Positions 16,813 through 25,607 of a stretch of DNA of 51,212 nt are shown here, one piece after another; position 1 is the first letter of the stretch; each line of letters opens with the position of its first letter. The notes below the pieces were generated by a model that was given only the letters and a program-made list of their open reading frames with translations, did no database searches and had not been told where the DNA came from. The position numbers and the translations under genes were made by a program. The stretch spans positions 1 to 51,212 of the forward strand of contig SCKQ01000011.1 of NCBI GenBank assembly GCA_004124535.1, written 5' to 3'. This DNA is from Fidelibacterota bacterium. Lineage in GTDB: Bacteria > Marinisomatota > Marinisomatia > Marinisomatales > TCS55.

Positions 16813-17604
16813 TTGACAGCCCATTTAGCAGATATTCTCGTGTATACACTTTTGGGGTTTGCAGTTCTTTATCCCTTCTTTTTCTGGTTCACTCCCCGTC
16901 AAAAAATCGATTCCGGTTTTTATAATTTTAACTTAGGCCTTGTGGGATTGATCGGTGGCATGGCTTTGGTATTAACTTGGGCCACAGAAATGGAGCGGAC
17001 TCATGTGTTCGGTATAGCCGGTTGGTTGGGCCTGCATCTGTTAGTGACGTACCTTTACTGGAATAGTGAAAAAATTTCAAATATGGTCATTTCATTTGCA
17101 GCATTTGTTGGTTGTGTAATCTTCATGGTTTTAGCAATAGACATTATTCCAGCGGGTAATTCATATCTTATTATCTTTACAGGATTCGTAAGCCAAGCCA
17201 TTCTGGCAGGTGTAATATTTGCCATGATACTCGGCCACTGGTATTTAAATGTTATTCAATTACCCATTGTTTTATTGCGTAAAACAGCCAATGCTCTGGC
17301 CTTCCTTTTGGTTATCAGGCTGATCTGGAATTTGATTCAATTCAAATCACTTGTAGTCACTGATCAATATGGAAAAACCCTTACTGCCTATCAATATATA
17401 ACAACCCTGGATGGATTTTTCTTGGGCGTTGCAGTGTTTTTCGGACTACTTGTACCACTGGGATTACACTATTTCATTTGGCGTACGTTGAAACTCCAAG
17501 CGACACAAAGCGCCACGGGATTATTATACATCAGTGTATTGGCCATTATGGCAGGTGATCTTTGTTATAAATATGTCCTTTTTCAAAAAGGGCTCTTATT
17601 ATGA
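16813..17604 (+). CDS. unrecognised eight-helix membrane protein with intramembrane histidines
   Basis: I do not recognise a family. 263 residues form about eight hydrophobic segments (near 5-25, 37-57, 65-84, 88-113, 117-144, 158-177, 193-222 and 232-255). Three histidines fall inside or at the edge of helices: GLHLL (helix 3), GHWYLN (end of helix 5) and GLHYF (helix 7). Such a set could coordinate haem b or a metal, but this is only inference. The start is TTG, 16 bases after mrp, with GAGGG upstream. The 3' end overlaps the next gene by 4 bases (ATGA), so the two products are probably made together. Confidence 0.75.
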   Translation: MTAHLADILVYTLLGFAVLYPFFFWFTPRQKIDSGFYNFNLGLVGLIGGMALVLTWATEMERTHVFGIAGWLGLHLLVTYLYWNSEKISNMVISFAAFVGCVIFMVLAIDIIPAGNSYLIIFTGFVSQAILAGVIFAMILGHWYLNVIQLPIVLLRKTANALAFLLVIRLIWNLIQFKSLVVTDQYGKTLTAYQYITTLDGFFLGVAVFFGLLVPLGLHYFIWRTLKLQATQSATGLLYISVLAIMAGDLCYKYVLFQKGLLL

Positions 17605-17897
17605 GCAAGTTTGATTTTTCAAAATGCCCCCACTGTAAATGTGAGCATTTCTATCGTCAAAAAGATTTTAATCGCGCCATCGGCTGTCTGGTAATCTTAA
17701 TTGGTGCTGTGTTTGTACCCCTAACGTACGGTTTAAGCTTGGTCATTGTTGCTATTGCAGACTGGATATTATACCGCCGCGTTGCTGATATGGCAGTCTG
17801 TTATAAGTGTCGGGAAGAATTTGTAAATATTGATATTCCTGAACGCATTACACCTTTTGATCATCATATCGCTGAATTGTATGAGGAACCTGAATGA
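17601..17897 (+). CDS. small membrane protein with split zinc-ribbon-like cysteines
   Basis: Not assigned to a named family. Of 98 residues, CPHC (9-12, plus Cys14) lies at the N-terminus and CYKC (67-70) after a hydrophobic hairpin (about 27-57). The two CxxC knuckles would come together at the same membrane face as a zinc ribbon. The C-terminus is acidic with DHH (87-89). The ATG overlaps the preceding stop (ATGA), implying joint expression with the eight-helix protein. A role as a metal-binding or assembly partner of that protein is inference. Confidence 0.75.
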   Translation: MSKFDFSKCPHCKCEHFYRQKDFNRAIGCLVILIGAVFVPLTYGLSLVIVAIADWILYRRVADMAVCYKCREEFVNIDIPERITPFDHHIAELYEEPE

Positions 17898-17988
17898 ACA
17901 AGGTGCGTTATACTCGAGACGCCGGTTGATTATAGACAATGTAAAGGGTAAGTTCGCCCGCAATTTTTATAGATAATCAAGTCATTTT

Positions 17989-18756
17989 ATGTCTGTTGAT
18001 TTATTAAGAAAACAAATTATCGAAAACGGCAATATCCCCAATCATATTGCGATCATTATGGACGGTAATGGTCGTTGGGCCAAAGAAAAAATATTGCACC
18101 GCTTTGCCGGTCATCGTGAGGGAATTAATTCTGTCAGGGAGATCACTCGTGTTTGTGGTGAAATTGATGTTAAACATTTAACACTTTATACCTTTTCCTT
18201 TGAAAACTGGTCTAGACCCAAAACTGAAGTGTCGGCATTGATGACATTGCTTTTAAAAACGATGAATAAAGAAGTACATGAATTACATAAAAAAAATGTG
18301 CGCTTGACTTCCATTGGCGCATTGGAAGATTTGCCAAAAGACTCACGCCAGGGAATTTTAGATGGTATAGAGAAAACAAAAAATAATACTGGATTAAACC
18401 TTGTGCTTGCCTTGAGTTATGGCGGACGCCAGGAAATACTAAAGGCAATAAAACAATTATGTGTAGATCTGGAACACGGGGATATAAAAGCAGCTGATAT
18501 CGATACTGAACTGTTCCGAAATTATTTATATACAGCCGATACACCGGACCCGGAATTGCTCATTCGTACCAGCGGTGAAAACAGGATCAGCAATTTTCTC
18601 CTTTGGCAAATAGCTTATACAGAAGTTTATGTGACGGATATATACTGGCCTGCATTCAGAGAAAAAGAATTGTTGTTAGCGATCCAAAACTATCAGGAAC
18701 GTGAAAGGCGTTTTGGCAAGGTAAGCGAACAACTCGAAAAAAGTAATGCGTCATAA
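17989..18756 (+). CDS. uppS: undecaprenyl diphosphate synthase (cis-prenyltransferase)
   Basis: Condenses isopentenyl units onto farnesyl diphosphate to give the C55 carrier for peptidoglycan and LPS. Visible: IMDGNGRWA with catalytic Asp25, the FAGHREG block, TLYTFSFENWSRP (region III), and the C-terminal ELLIRTSGENRISNFLLWQ and VYWP-like region V (IYWPAFRE). Length 255 is normal. It opens the envelope cluster and overlaps bamA by 11 bases. cdsA, usually next to uppS in Proteobacteria, is absent. Confidence 0.97.
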   Translation: MSVDLLRKQIIENGNIPNHIAIIMDGNGRWAKEKILHRFAGHREGINSVREITRVCGEIDVKHLTLYTFSFENWSRPKTEVSALMTLLLKTMNKEVHELHKKNVRLTSIGALEDLPKDSRQGILDGIEKTKNNTGLNLVLALSYGGRQEILKAIKQLCVDLEHGDIKAADIDTELFRNYLYTADTPDPELLIRTSGENRISNFLLWQIAYTEVYVTDIYWPAFREKELLLAIQNYQERERRFGKVSEQLEKSNAS

Positions 18757-21151
18757 TAGTTTAAAATATATTCTAACACTGTTAATAATTGCGAATTGTC
18801 TTTGCGCCCAGCAGGAAGAACTAAAACTTCGTGAAATCAATATTGAAGGCAATAATTTAACTTCAGAATCAATGATTCGTTACACAGCCGGCTTGCGCGA
18901 AGGGGAAAATATAGCGCCTGGTGATTTTTCTAGGGCGGTGAAACGTCTGTGGCAGCTTGGGCTTTTTAGTGATATACAGATTAGAATGGATGATGAATCA
19001 GAAGATGGCTTGGTTCTAACTATTGTTGTTGAGGAAAATTTTATCCTGGGTGAAGTACATTATGAAGGAAATAAAAAAATAAAAGACAAAAAATTCGATG
19101 AAGAATTAGGCTTGCGCAGTGGTATGCGAATTCGTCCTAACCTCACGAATGAGACCATCAAAAAAATGAAAGATCTCTATGCCGAGGATGGCTATCTACT
19201 GGTGGATATTGAAGCTGTGGTGGAAGAACCCAAAGATCTTTCTGAAACAAGCACTGCGAAGAAAAAGCAAACTCGCCATTTGGTATTTAACATCAGTGAA
19301 AACAAAAAAATAAAGTTGCGGCATATCATATTTGAAGGAAATGATCAATTTTCTTCGTTTCGTTTGCGTCGTGTACTCAAAGAAACAAAAATGCAGCGTT
19401 GGTATTTATTCTGGCGATCGCATTTTGATGAAAAGAAATATGAAGAGGATAAGCTAACCCTGGTCAATTTTTATCGCAACGAAGGTTATCGTGACGCAAC
19501 AATTATATCCGATTCAGTCTATTATAATGCAGACAAAAAAGCCATGTCCATTCAAATCAAAATAAACGAAGGACCGCAATACCGCTACAGGAATTTTTCC
19601 TGGGATGGTAATTCACTTTATACAGAAAATGAGTTAAGCCGTGCTTTGGATTTAGAAACCGGAGAAAAATATAACGAAGAAGAATTTAATCTTGCTGTAT
19701 ACGAACGTATGCATGGGCTGTACATGGACCGCGGTTATATCTACAGCAATGTACTTCCAAAGTTCACACCCGTAGGGAAAGACTCATTGGATATTCATTT
19801 TGAAATTATAGAGAATCACAAAGTTTATATCCGCAATATTTATGTCCAAGGCAACGACAAAACACGGGAAAATGTTATTCGTCGAGAACTCCATGTGTTT
19901 CCTGGAGATGTATTTAATCGACAGCTTTTGCAGCGCAGTGCCCGGGAATTATTTATCTTGAATTATTTCAGTAATGTTGTGCCCGATGTTATTCCGGTTG
20001 ATGAAGATGAAATTGATCTGGAAATTACTGTTGAGGAAAAATCATCTGACCGCGCCAATGCTAACGTAGGCTATAGCGGTGTTTATGGACTCATGGGTGG
20101 AGGTGGTTTGGAATTCAATAATTTCCGCGGATTAGGTCAGCAGCTTATATTAAGTTATAATGTAGGCTCACAACAATCAGTGAATTATTATAGCCAAAAT
20201 CAAGGTGCAAAATATGAATCCTTCAGTGTACGGTTCGTGGACCCCATGATTTTTGATACACCAAACAGGATTGGCTTCTCTTTCTATAACTCATTTAGAG
20301 GACGCTCAATGGGATATGGTATTCCTTTGGATATAGAAGTTGTTGGAGGTTCAGTACAATGGGGAAGACGTTTTAAATGGCCGGATGATTATTTCAGGGG
20401 CTATTGGGTATTCAATATTTCATCTAAAACATATGCTGGTTCACAAAGTGATATTGACACATATGCCGGTGGACTTGAAAAAACGAGGGGGCATGGCATT
20501 ACACAGGTCATCAGCCGTGACAGCCGTGACCGCCAGGAGTTTACTAGTAGGGGATCACGTTTTACATGGGAGACAACCGTGTCTGGCGGCCCCTTAAAGG
20601 GCAATGAGGACTTTCTTAAACACGTGTTGAATTTGGAATGGTATACACCTACATTCTGGAAATTTGTATTGATGAGTTCATTGAAAATGGGTGTAGTTGA
20701 TGCCCTGCCATCAAAGGAAGGACGTTCCATAATACCTTTTGATGAAAAATTTATTATGGGCGGGAATGGCATTCCCTTTGGTAATATGCTCCGTGGTTAT
20801 GCTGAAAATTCCATAGGACCGAAATCATCTTCTGGAAATACAGTCCCCGGCACTGCTATGATGAGATTTATAACAGAATTTAGAATACCCTTTTCAGAAA
20901 ATCCTGTGATTTATGGATTAATGTTTGCTGAAGCGGGTAATGTCTGGAATTCAGCTTCCATGACTGAACCGTTCAGTATTCCGAGATCAGGGCCCCTGAG
21001 CCTGAAGCGTTCCGCTGGATTTGGTATTCGTTTTTTCATGCCCATGATCGGTATGCTTGGGTTTGACATGGGCTACGGTTTTGATGATAATGACGGCAAT
21101 GGCAGCCCCGATGCTTGGAACTACACCATCATTTTTGGTCAAACTTTTTAA
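18746..21151 (+). CDS. bamA: outer membrane protein assembly factor BamA
   Basis: The central Omp85 insertase that folds beta-barrels into the outer membrane. A signal peptide (MRHNSLKYILTLLIIANCLC) precedes POTRA repeats over about residues 25-430, each with the recurring pattern of a hydrophobic strand, GN and a helix (for example IEGNNLTS, YEGNKKI, FEGNDQFS, WDGNSLYT, VQGNDKT). This gives five POTRA domains. The C-terminal barrel (about 440-801) contains the RGS...ET and FGIRFFMP motifs and ends with aromatic Phe, the usual barrel signal. Length 801 matches. It overlaps uppS and is followed by ompH. Confidence 0.96.
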   Translation: MRHNSLKYILTLLIIANCLCAQQEELKLREINIEGNNLTSESMIRYTAGLREGENIAPGDFSRAVKRLWQLGLFSDIQIRMDDESEDGLVLTIVVEENFILGEVHYEGNKKIKDKKFDEELGLRSGMRIRPNLTNETIKKMKDLYAEDGYLLVDIEAVVEEPKDLSETSTAKKKQTRHLVFNISENKKIKLRHIIFEGNDQFSSFRLRRVLKETKMQRWYLFWRSHFDEKKYEEDKLTLVNFYRNEGYRDATIISDSVYYNADKKAMSIQIKINEGPQYRYRNFSWDGNSLYTENELSRALDLETGEKYNEEEFNLAVYERMHGLYMDRGYIYSNVLPKFTPVGKDSLDIHFEIIENHKVYIRNIYVQGNDKTRENVIRRELHVFPGDVFNRQLLQRSARELFILNYFSNVVPDVIPVDEDEIDLEITVEEKSSDRANANVGYSGVYGLMGGGGLEFNNFRGLGQQLILSYNVGSQQSVNYYSQNQGAKYESFSVRFVDPMIFDTPNRIGFSFYNSFRGRSMGYGIPLDIEVVGGSVQWGRRFKWPDDYFRGYWVFNISSKTYAGSQSDIDTYAGGLEKTRGHGITQVISRDSRDRQEFTSRGSRFTWETTVSGGPLKGNEDFLKHVLNLEWYTPTFWKFVLMSSLKMGVVDALPSKEGRSIIPFDEKFIMGGNGIPFGNMLRGYAENSIGPKSSSGNTVPGTAMMRFITEFRIPFSENPVIYGLMFAEAGNVWNSASMTEPFSIPRSGPLSLKRSAGFGIRFFMPMIGMLGFDMGYGFDDNDGNGSPDAWNYTIIFGQTF

Positions 21152-21173
21152 TTGATTCAAACAAGGAGGACTT

Positions 21174-21707
21174 GTGCGTAAACACATTGTAAATATGATG
21201 ATTATCGCAGTAATGCTGACTTCAGCAGTGCTCGGTGAAATGAAAATAGGTTTTGTCCAATCGGATCGGATTCGTGCAGAATATGAAGAATTTCGCGATG
21301 CCGAATCACAATTGCAGATGGAATTCCGCAAAGTGCAAATGGAATATCAAATAAAATTAATGGCATTGGACAGCCTTAAAAACGCTTTTGAAACTCAAAG
21401 GCTGATGAGTTCACCGGAATGGCGTCGTGAAAAAGAGCAGGAAATAGCAACAATGGAACGAAATCTGCAGGTTTTTCAAGCAGAAAAAGTAGGCCCAGAG
21501 GGGGTGCTTTATCAGAAACAGGCGCAGATGGAATTTGAAATTCTAACCAAAGTAAAACGTGCTGTTGATAAAGTTGCTGCTGAAAAAGAATATGATTATA
21601 TTATTGATGGCTCCGTTTCCCTGCTCTATGGCAACCCCGCCTATGATGTAACCGATGACATTCTTTATGAACTTCGGAAGTATAATATTTCCGAAGACGA
21701 TAAGTAA
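21174..21707 (+). CDS. OmpH/Skp-family periplasmic chaperone
   Basis: Holds unfolded outer-membrane proteins in the periplasm for BamA. A signal peptide of about 22 residues precedes the conserved KIGFVQSDRI strand and a long charged helical hairpin (about 35-130, coiled coil) that forms the trimer tentacles in Skp. The C-terminal strand YDYIIDGS closes the body domain. Length 177 is typical. The start is GTG with AGGAGG 5-6 bases upstream. It sits between bamA and lpxD, the conserved order in Gram-negatives. Confidence 0.92.
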   Translation: MRKHIVNMMIIAVMLTSAVLGEMKIGFVQSDRIRAEYEEFRDAESQLQMEFRKVQMEYQIKLMALDSLKNAFETQRLMSSPEWRREKEQEIATMERNLQVFQAEKVGPEGVLYQKQAQMEFEILTKVKRAVDKVAAEKEYDYIIDGSVSLLYGNPAYDVTDDILYELRKYNISEDDK

Positions 21708-21715
21708 CAGTTCCT

Positions 21716-22726
21716 TTGGCAACATTGCAGGAACTGGCCAAACTGACGGGTGGTCAGGTTATTGGCAATTCAGAACTTGAAATTTCAGGGATATCTGAAA
21801 TCCAAAATGGTGTAGCCGGGACAATCACTTTCCTGAGTAATCCCAAGTATAAGAAATACGCGGCAGATACAGGGGCGTCTGCTATCATTGCAGCAAATGA
21901 AGAAGTATTATCTGGATTTAATGGACTATTAGTTAATGATCCTCAATTGGCTTTTGCAAAAGTCATGAAGCATTTTTATAAGCCTCCAGAAATAGAAAAA
22001 GGGATTCATAAAACAGCAATTGTTTCTGAAACAGCAAATATTGCAGCTGATGTAAGTATTGGACCCTACTCAATTATTAAAGCTGATGCATCGATTAGCA
22101 GTCATACAATTATAGGTACCAATACCATTATTGGTTATGGTGCAAAGATTGGTGAGGGCTGTAATTTGCATAATAATGTTCACATTTATCATAATTGCAC
22201 GATTGGTGATAACAATACCATTTTCAGCGGTACCGTCATTGGCAGTGATGGTTTCGGATATGTTGAAGAGGGTGGAAAACATAATAAAATTCCTCAAACA
22301 GGCACCGTTGTCACAGGAAGCAATGTTGACATCGGCGCCAATTGTTCTATCGATCGCGGTACTATTGGCGATACGGTAATAGGCGCCGGAAGCAAGCTGG
22401 ATAATTTGGTCCACATTGCCCACAATGTTTGGATTGGACATGGTTGCCTTATCGCGGGACAAGTTGGTATTGCAGGAAGCGCTGAAATAGGAGATTTTTG
22501 TATATTCGCAGGTCAGTCTGGAGTAGTTTCACACGTGAAAATAGGCAATAAGGCCATATTCGCCGTGAGAAGCGGTGTCACTAAATCGCTCCCCGGGGAT
22601 AAAATTTATGCCGGAATGCCTGCCAGAGAAATTAAAGAGCAGCATAAAAAAGAAGCAGTGCTGACTGAAATTGTATCAATAAAGAAAAGATTACAAAAAT
22701 TAGAAAATGCCGATAACACATCATAG
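21716..22726 (+). CDS. lpxD: UDP-3-O-acylglucosamine N-acyltransferase LpxD
   Basis: Adds the second acyl chain to UDP-acyl-GlcN in lipid A synthesis. An N-terminal uridine-binding domain (LQELAKLTGGQVIG, ISEIQNG, FLSNPKY) is followed by a left-handed beta-helix of hexapeptide repeats (about 100-300), with catalytic His in LVHIAHNV and GSDGFGY. A short C-terminal coiled helix (VSIKKRLQKLE) closes it. Length 336 is normal. The start is TTG with no clear Shine-Dalgarno. The 3' end overlaps lpxC by 20 bases. Confidence 0.96.
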   Translation: MATLQELAKLTGGQVIGNSELEISGISEIQNGVAGTITFLSNPKYKKYAADTGASAIIAANEEVLSGFNGLLVNDPQLAFAKVMKHFYKPPEIEKGIHKTAIVSETANIAADVSIGPYSIIKADASISSHTIIGTNTIIGYGAKIGEGCNLHNNVHIYHNCTIGDNNTIFSGTVIGSDGFGYVEEGGKHNKIPQTGTVVTGSNVDIGANCSIDRGTIGDTVIGAGSKLDNLVHIAHNVWIGHGCLIAGQVGIAGSAEIGDFCIFAGQSGVVSHVKIGNKAIFAVRSGVTKSLPGDKIYAGMPAREIKEQHKKEAVLTEIVSIKKRLQKLENADNTS

Positions 22727-23654
22727 ACAACAGCGCACCATAAAAAAAGCATCCTCCTGTACCGGCGTCGGATTGCATACTGGAGTAGAAAGTACAATTA
22801 CATTTAAACCTGCTCCGGAAAACTACGGCATTCAGTTTAAGCGTACGGATATTAAAGGCAGCCCCGCCATTAAAGCTGATATTGATCATGTTGTTGATAT
22901 ATCCCGGGGAACAACTATAGAGCAAAATGGTATTCGAATCCATACAGTTGAACATACTTTGGCAGCGGTTTCCGGATTACGAATAGATAATATTCTAATA
23001 GAGCTAACTAGTAAAGAAACACCAGTGATGGATGGCAGTGCCAAAGATTTTGTCGAAGCATTACAGTCATCCGGCCAAGTAACCCAAGAAGCAAACCGCA
23101 AGGTTTTGCCTATCGGCCGGGTAGTAACATATTCAGACACTGTTAAAGAAATAGATATTCATGTTATACCTTCAGATCGTTTTCGAGTGACATTCATGGT
23201 TGAGTACCCGCTTCCGCAACTGGGAACGCAGTATGAAGCGATTTATAATATGGAAGAGGATTTCGCAAAAGAAGTAGCTCCCGCTCGAACATTTTGCTTT
23301 ATGAGTGAAGTAGAAATGTTAAAGGAACAAGGGCTAATCAAAGGCGGTAGCCTGGAAAATGCTGTAGTGATAATTGATAAAGAAATTGATCTCAAGGAGA
23401 TTGATCATTTAAGGGCACTTTTCGGAATTGAAGAAACAATTATATCGGGTGCAAATGGAATTCTAAACGGCACGGCATTACGTTTTCAGAATGAACCGGT
23501 ACGCCATAAAACACTTGATTTGATTGGTGATCTAGCATTGTTGGGTATCCCAATCAAAGGACATGTCACTGCTGCCAGAAGTGGGCACGCCAGCAATGTC
23601 GAATTCGTTAAAATGATCCGCCAAGAATACGCAGATTACTTTACAGAACACTAA
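22707..23654 (+). CDS. lpxC: UDP-3-O-acyl-N-acetylglucosamine deacetylase LpxC
   Basis: The zinc amidase for the committed step of lipid A synthesis. Visible: TGVGLHTG near the N-terminus, the zinc ligand His79 in HTVEHTLAA, DGSAKDF, and EPVRHKTLDLIGDLALLG with the remaining zinc ligands His and Asp, then the catalytic RSGHASN. Length 315 fits a stand-alone LpxC. In Bacteroidetes LpxC is commonly fused to FabZ; here fabZ is a separate gene 20 bases downstream. The start lies within lpxD. Confidence 0.97.
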   Translation: MPITHHRQQRTIKKASSCTGVGLHTGVESTITFKPAPENYGIQFKRTDIKGSPAIKADIDHVVDISRGTTIEQNGIRIHTVEHTLAAVSGLRIDNILIELTSKETPVMDGSAKDFVEALQSSGQVTQEANRKVLPIGRVVTYSDTVKEIDIHVIPSDRFRVTFMVEYPLPQLGTQYEAIYNMEEDFAKEVAPARTFCFMSEVEMLKEQGLIKGGSLENAVVIIDKEIDLKEIDHLRALFGIEETIISGANGILNGTALRFQNEPVRHKTLDLIGDLALLGIPIKGHVTAARSGHASNVEFVKMIRQEYADYFTEH

Positions 23655-23674
23655 ATTTTACACACAGAGCTAAG

Positions 23675-24115
23675 ATGCTGTATATAAATGAGATTATGCA
23701 ACTCTTGCCACACCGTTATCCATTTATTCTGATAGATAGAATTATTGATATGGAACCCGGAAAACGTTGCACGGCAATAAAAAATGTGACTATTAATGAA
23801 CCTTTTTTCCAGGGACATTTTCCAAATAAACCGGTTATGCCGGGAGTACTTATTTTAGAATCCATGGCTCAGGCAGGATCTTTCCTAGTGCTTAATTCGG
23901 TCGAGGATCCCTTGACTAAAAATATGTTATTTACAGCTATTGAAAAATCCAAGTTTCGAAAGCCAATCATTCCGGGTGATCAAGTCCGCTTGGAAATGGA
24001 ATTGCTGAAAATGCGCATGAATGCAGTGAAACTTGGCGGTATAGCGTATGTCGATGATATTGTAGTTGCTGAAGCAACAATTATGGCTAATATCGTTGAT
24101 CGCGCTGGAGCATAA
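23675..24115 (+). CDS. fabZ: 3-hydroxyacyl-[ACP] dehydratase FabZ
   Basis: Dehydrates 3-hydroxyacyl-ACP in fatty acid elongation, competing with LpxA for the same pool. The hot-dog fold shows PHRYPFILIDRI with the catalytic His, and GHFPNKPVMPGVLILESMAQ with the catalytic Glu. Length 146 is standard. It lies between lpxC and lpxA. Its last codons contain GGAG, which is the apparent ribosome binding site for lpxA, so the two are translationally coupled. Confidence 0.97.
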   Translation: MLYINEIMQLLPHRYPFILIDRIIDMEPGKRCTAIKNVTINEPFFQGHFPNKPVMPGVLILESMAQAGSFLVLNSVEDPLTKNMLFTAIEKSKFRKPIIPGDQVRLEMELLKMRMNAVKLGGIAYVDDIVVAEATIMANIVDRAGA

Positions 24116-24120
24116 TCATT
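24107..24120 (+). promoter_or_regulatory. Shine-Dalgarno and ATT start of lpxA
   Basis: GGAG (24107-24110), inside the last fabZ codons, is followed 7 bases later by ATT (24118-24120). The lpxA frame upstream closes with TGA at 24097-24099. Between that stop and the conserved IHPTA segment, the only start-like codons are ATA (24112), ATC (24115) and ATT (24118); there is no ATG, GTG, TTG or CTG. The spacing favours ATT. Confidence 0.65.
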
Positions 24121-24891
24121 TCCACGCAAATCCATCCTACTGCTCTAATAGCAAAAGAGGCAAATCTAGGTAACAATGTATCTGTAGGCCCTTACAGCGT
24201 TATTGAAGGTAATGTAACCATTGGAGACAATTCCAGTATTGGTAACCATACAACTGTTAAAACTGGAACGACGATTGGTAGGAATACCCGGATTTTTCAT
24301 AATTGCTCTATAGGTGAAATTCCGCAGGATTTAAAGTTTAGCGGTGAAGAAACAACCGCCACAATCGGCAATAATGTTACTATTCGTGAATCAGTAACCA
24401 TTAATCGAGGAACTGTTGCCAAAGGTTCAACAGATATCGGCAACAATGTATTATTAATGGCTTGTACCCATGTGGCCCATGATTGTGTCCTTGGTAACAA
24501 TGTGATCATGGCAAATCTTACAACTTTGGGCGGTCATGTCGAATTGGGGGATTGGGTATATTTAGGTGGCGGTGTTCTTGTGCATCAATTTTCTAAGGTA
24601 GGTGCCCATGTCTTTGTTGGCGGCGGTTTTCGTATTGTTCAAGATGTACCGCCATTTATTCTTGGCTCAGGAGAGCCGTTGCAGTATAGCGGGATCAACA
24701 AGATTGGTTTACGCCGCAGAGGCTTTGATGGTAACGCGAGAAAATTGATTAAGGAAGCTTATAAATTGTATTTCAGATCAGAACTGAACCGCAAAGATGC
24801 TCTTGAAAAGATCAAAACAGATTTGGATCAATCTCATGAAATCAAAATGATAATAAATTTTGTTGAATCCAGCAATCGTGGTATAATTTGA
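24118..24891 (+). CDS. lpxA: UDP-N-acetylglucosamine acyltransferase LpxA, probable ATT start
   Basis: First enzyme of lipid A synthesis, a trimeric left-handed beta-helix. The frame reads (M)STQIHPTAL at the N-terminus, exactly where family members begin. Hexapeptide repeats follow, with IPQDLKFSGE, RESVTINRGT, the catalytic AHDC (His121, E. coli His125), VHQFSKVGAH, and the helical C-terminus GLRRRGF...AYKLYFRS. At 257 residues it matches E. coli (262), so nothing is missing. No conventional start codon exists in frame; the first internal ATG (24457) would cut off the first 113 residues of the domain. Initiation at ATT (or ATC/ATA) is inferred from SD spacing and homology. A sequencing error is the main alternative. 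Confidence 0.9.
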   Translation: MSTQIHPTALIAKEANLGNNVSVGPYSVIEGNVTIGDNSSIGNHTTVKTGTTIGRNTRIFHNCSIGEIPQDLKFSGEETTATIGNNVTIRESVTINRGTVAKGSTDIGNNVLLMACTHVAHDCVLGNNVIMANLTTLGGHVELGDWVYLGGGVLVHQFSKVGAHVFVGGGFRIVQDVPPFILGSGEPLQYSGINKIGLRRRGFDGNARKLIKEAYKLYFRSELNRKDALEKIKTDLDQSHEIKMIINFVESSNRGII

Positions 24892-24908
24892 AATGGTTCA
24901 ATTAGATT

Positions 24909-25607
24909 ATGATTTTACGTTATATACTATTTTCTCTAATCTGCTTCTCTCCGCTAACTAGCCAGTGGTTATCTTTTGATCTGTCGAAAGCAGACATTTC
25001 AACTTTCAAAGAACAGGTAGAACCAACCATTATTGCATCAGCCCTTACAGGTGGGCAATCAACCATGTTAAGTTTGACTCAAAACCAGCGATTAGGAATT
25101 ACAGTTTCTATGCCAATGGGATGGGCTTTAGCATCATCTTCTTATCAATCCAATCCTCTTCTACATCCCTTCATGGTAGAAGGACAATTTTTAGTCACAG
25201 GAAATCTGGTGCTTAAAGGGAAAATGAATTTATTTTCCAATGATGGAGAAACGGTTCAAGCCGCGGGATATGGCTGCAATTATCTTGCGCAATCATGGTT
25301 TACCAGTATTTCTCTTGGCTGGCTGGAAGGGCCGGCTCATTTACGTGTACGTTATGTTGATAGTGCTATCATTGGGAACAGGACAATTGCTGAAACACCA
25401 ATTTTGTTTGGTATAGGATTCAACAAATTTAGTGGGAGTATTTTGGAATTTGATAATGTTGATATCCCCAGAAAAATAGATAATTTTATTACATATTTAA
25501 TTGCAGGAACTGAATATCAATTTGGAGGTATAGATATAAACTTACAAACCCAAATCCATCCTAAATTCATACAATTAAATTTGACAATTTCCCGTTTATT
25601 TTTCTAA
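24909..25607 (+). CDS. predicted outer-membrane/secreted beta-barrel-like protein, unrecognised
   Basis: No family recognised. 232 residues with a signal peptide (about 1-18, hydrophobic, ending near LTSQW). Alternating hydrophobic and polar strands rich in aromatic and Gly residues follow. The C-terminus NLTISRLFF ends in Phe-Phe, like a BAM recognition strand. The gene lies between lpxA (17 bases upstream) and dxr (TAATG overlap), so it is an integral part of the envelope operon. A small outer-membrane barrel related to LPS or barrel assembly is plausible but unproven. Confidence 0.7.
   Translation: MILRYILFSLICFSPLTSQWLSFDLSKADISTFKEQVEPTIIASALTGGQSTMLSLTQNQRLGITVSMPMGWALASSSYQSNPLLHPFMVEGQFLVTGNLVLKGKMNLFSNDGETVQAAGYGCNYLAQSWFTSISLGWLEGPAHLRVRYVDSAIIGNRTIAETPILFGIGFNKFSGSILEFDNVDIPRKIDNFITYLIAGTEYQFGGIDINLQTQIHPKFIQLNLTISRLFF

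Noticed and set aside
16808..16840. Frameshift or gene fusion between mrp and the membrane gene
   Set aside because: There is a clean stop and a separate TTG start with its own GAGGG.
22070..22462. Antisense open frame inside lpxD
   Set aside because: It is a mirror of hexapeptide repeat coding, with no ribosome site or protein-like composition.
24457..24891. A shorter lpxA reading from the internal ATG
   Set aside because: It would remove the first 113 residues, half of the beta-helix, which the upstream frame encodes perfectly.
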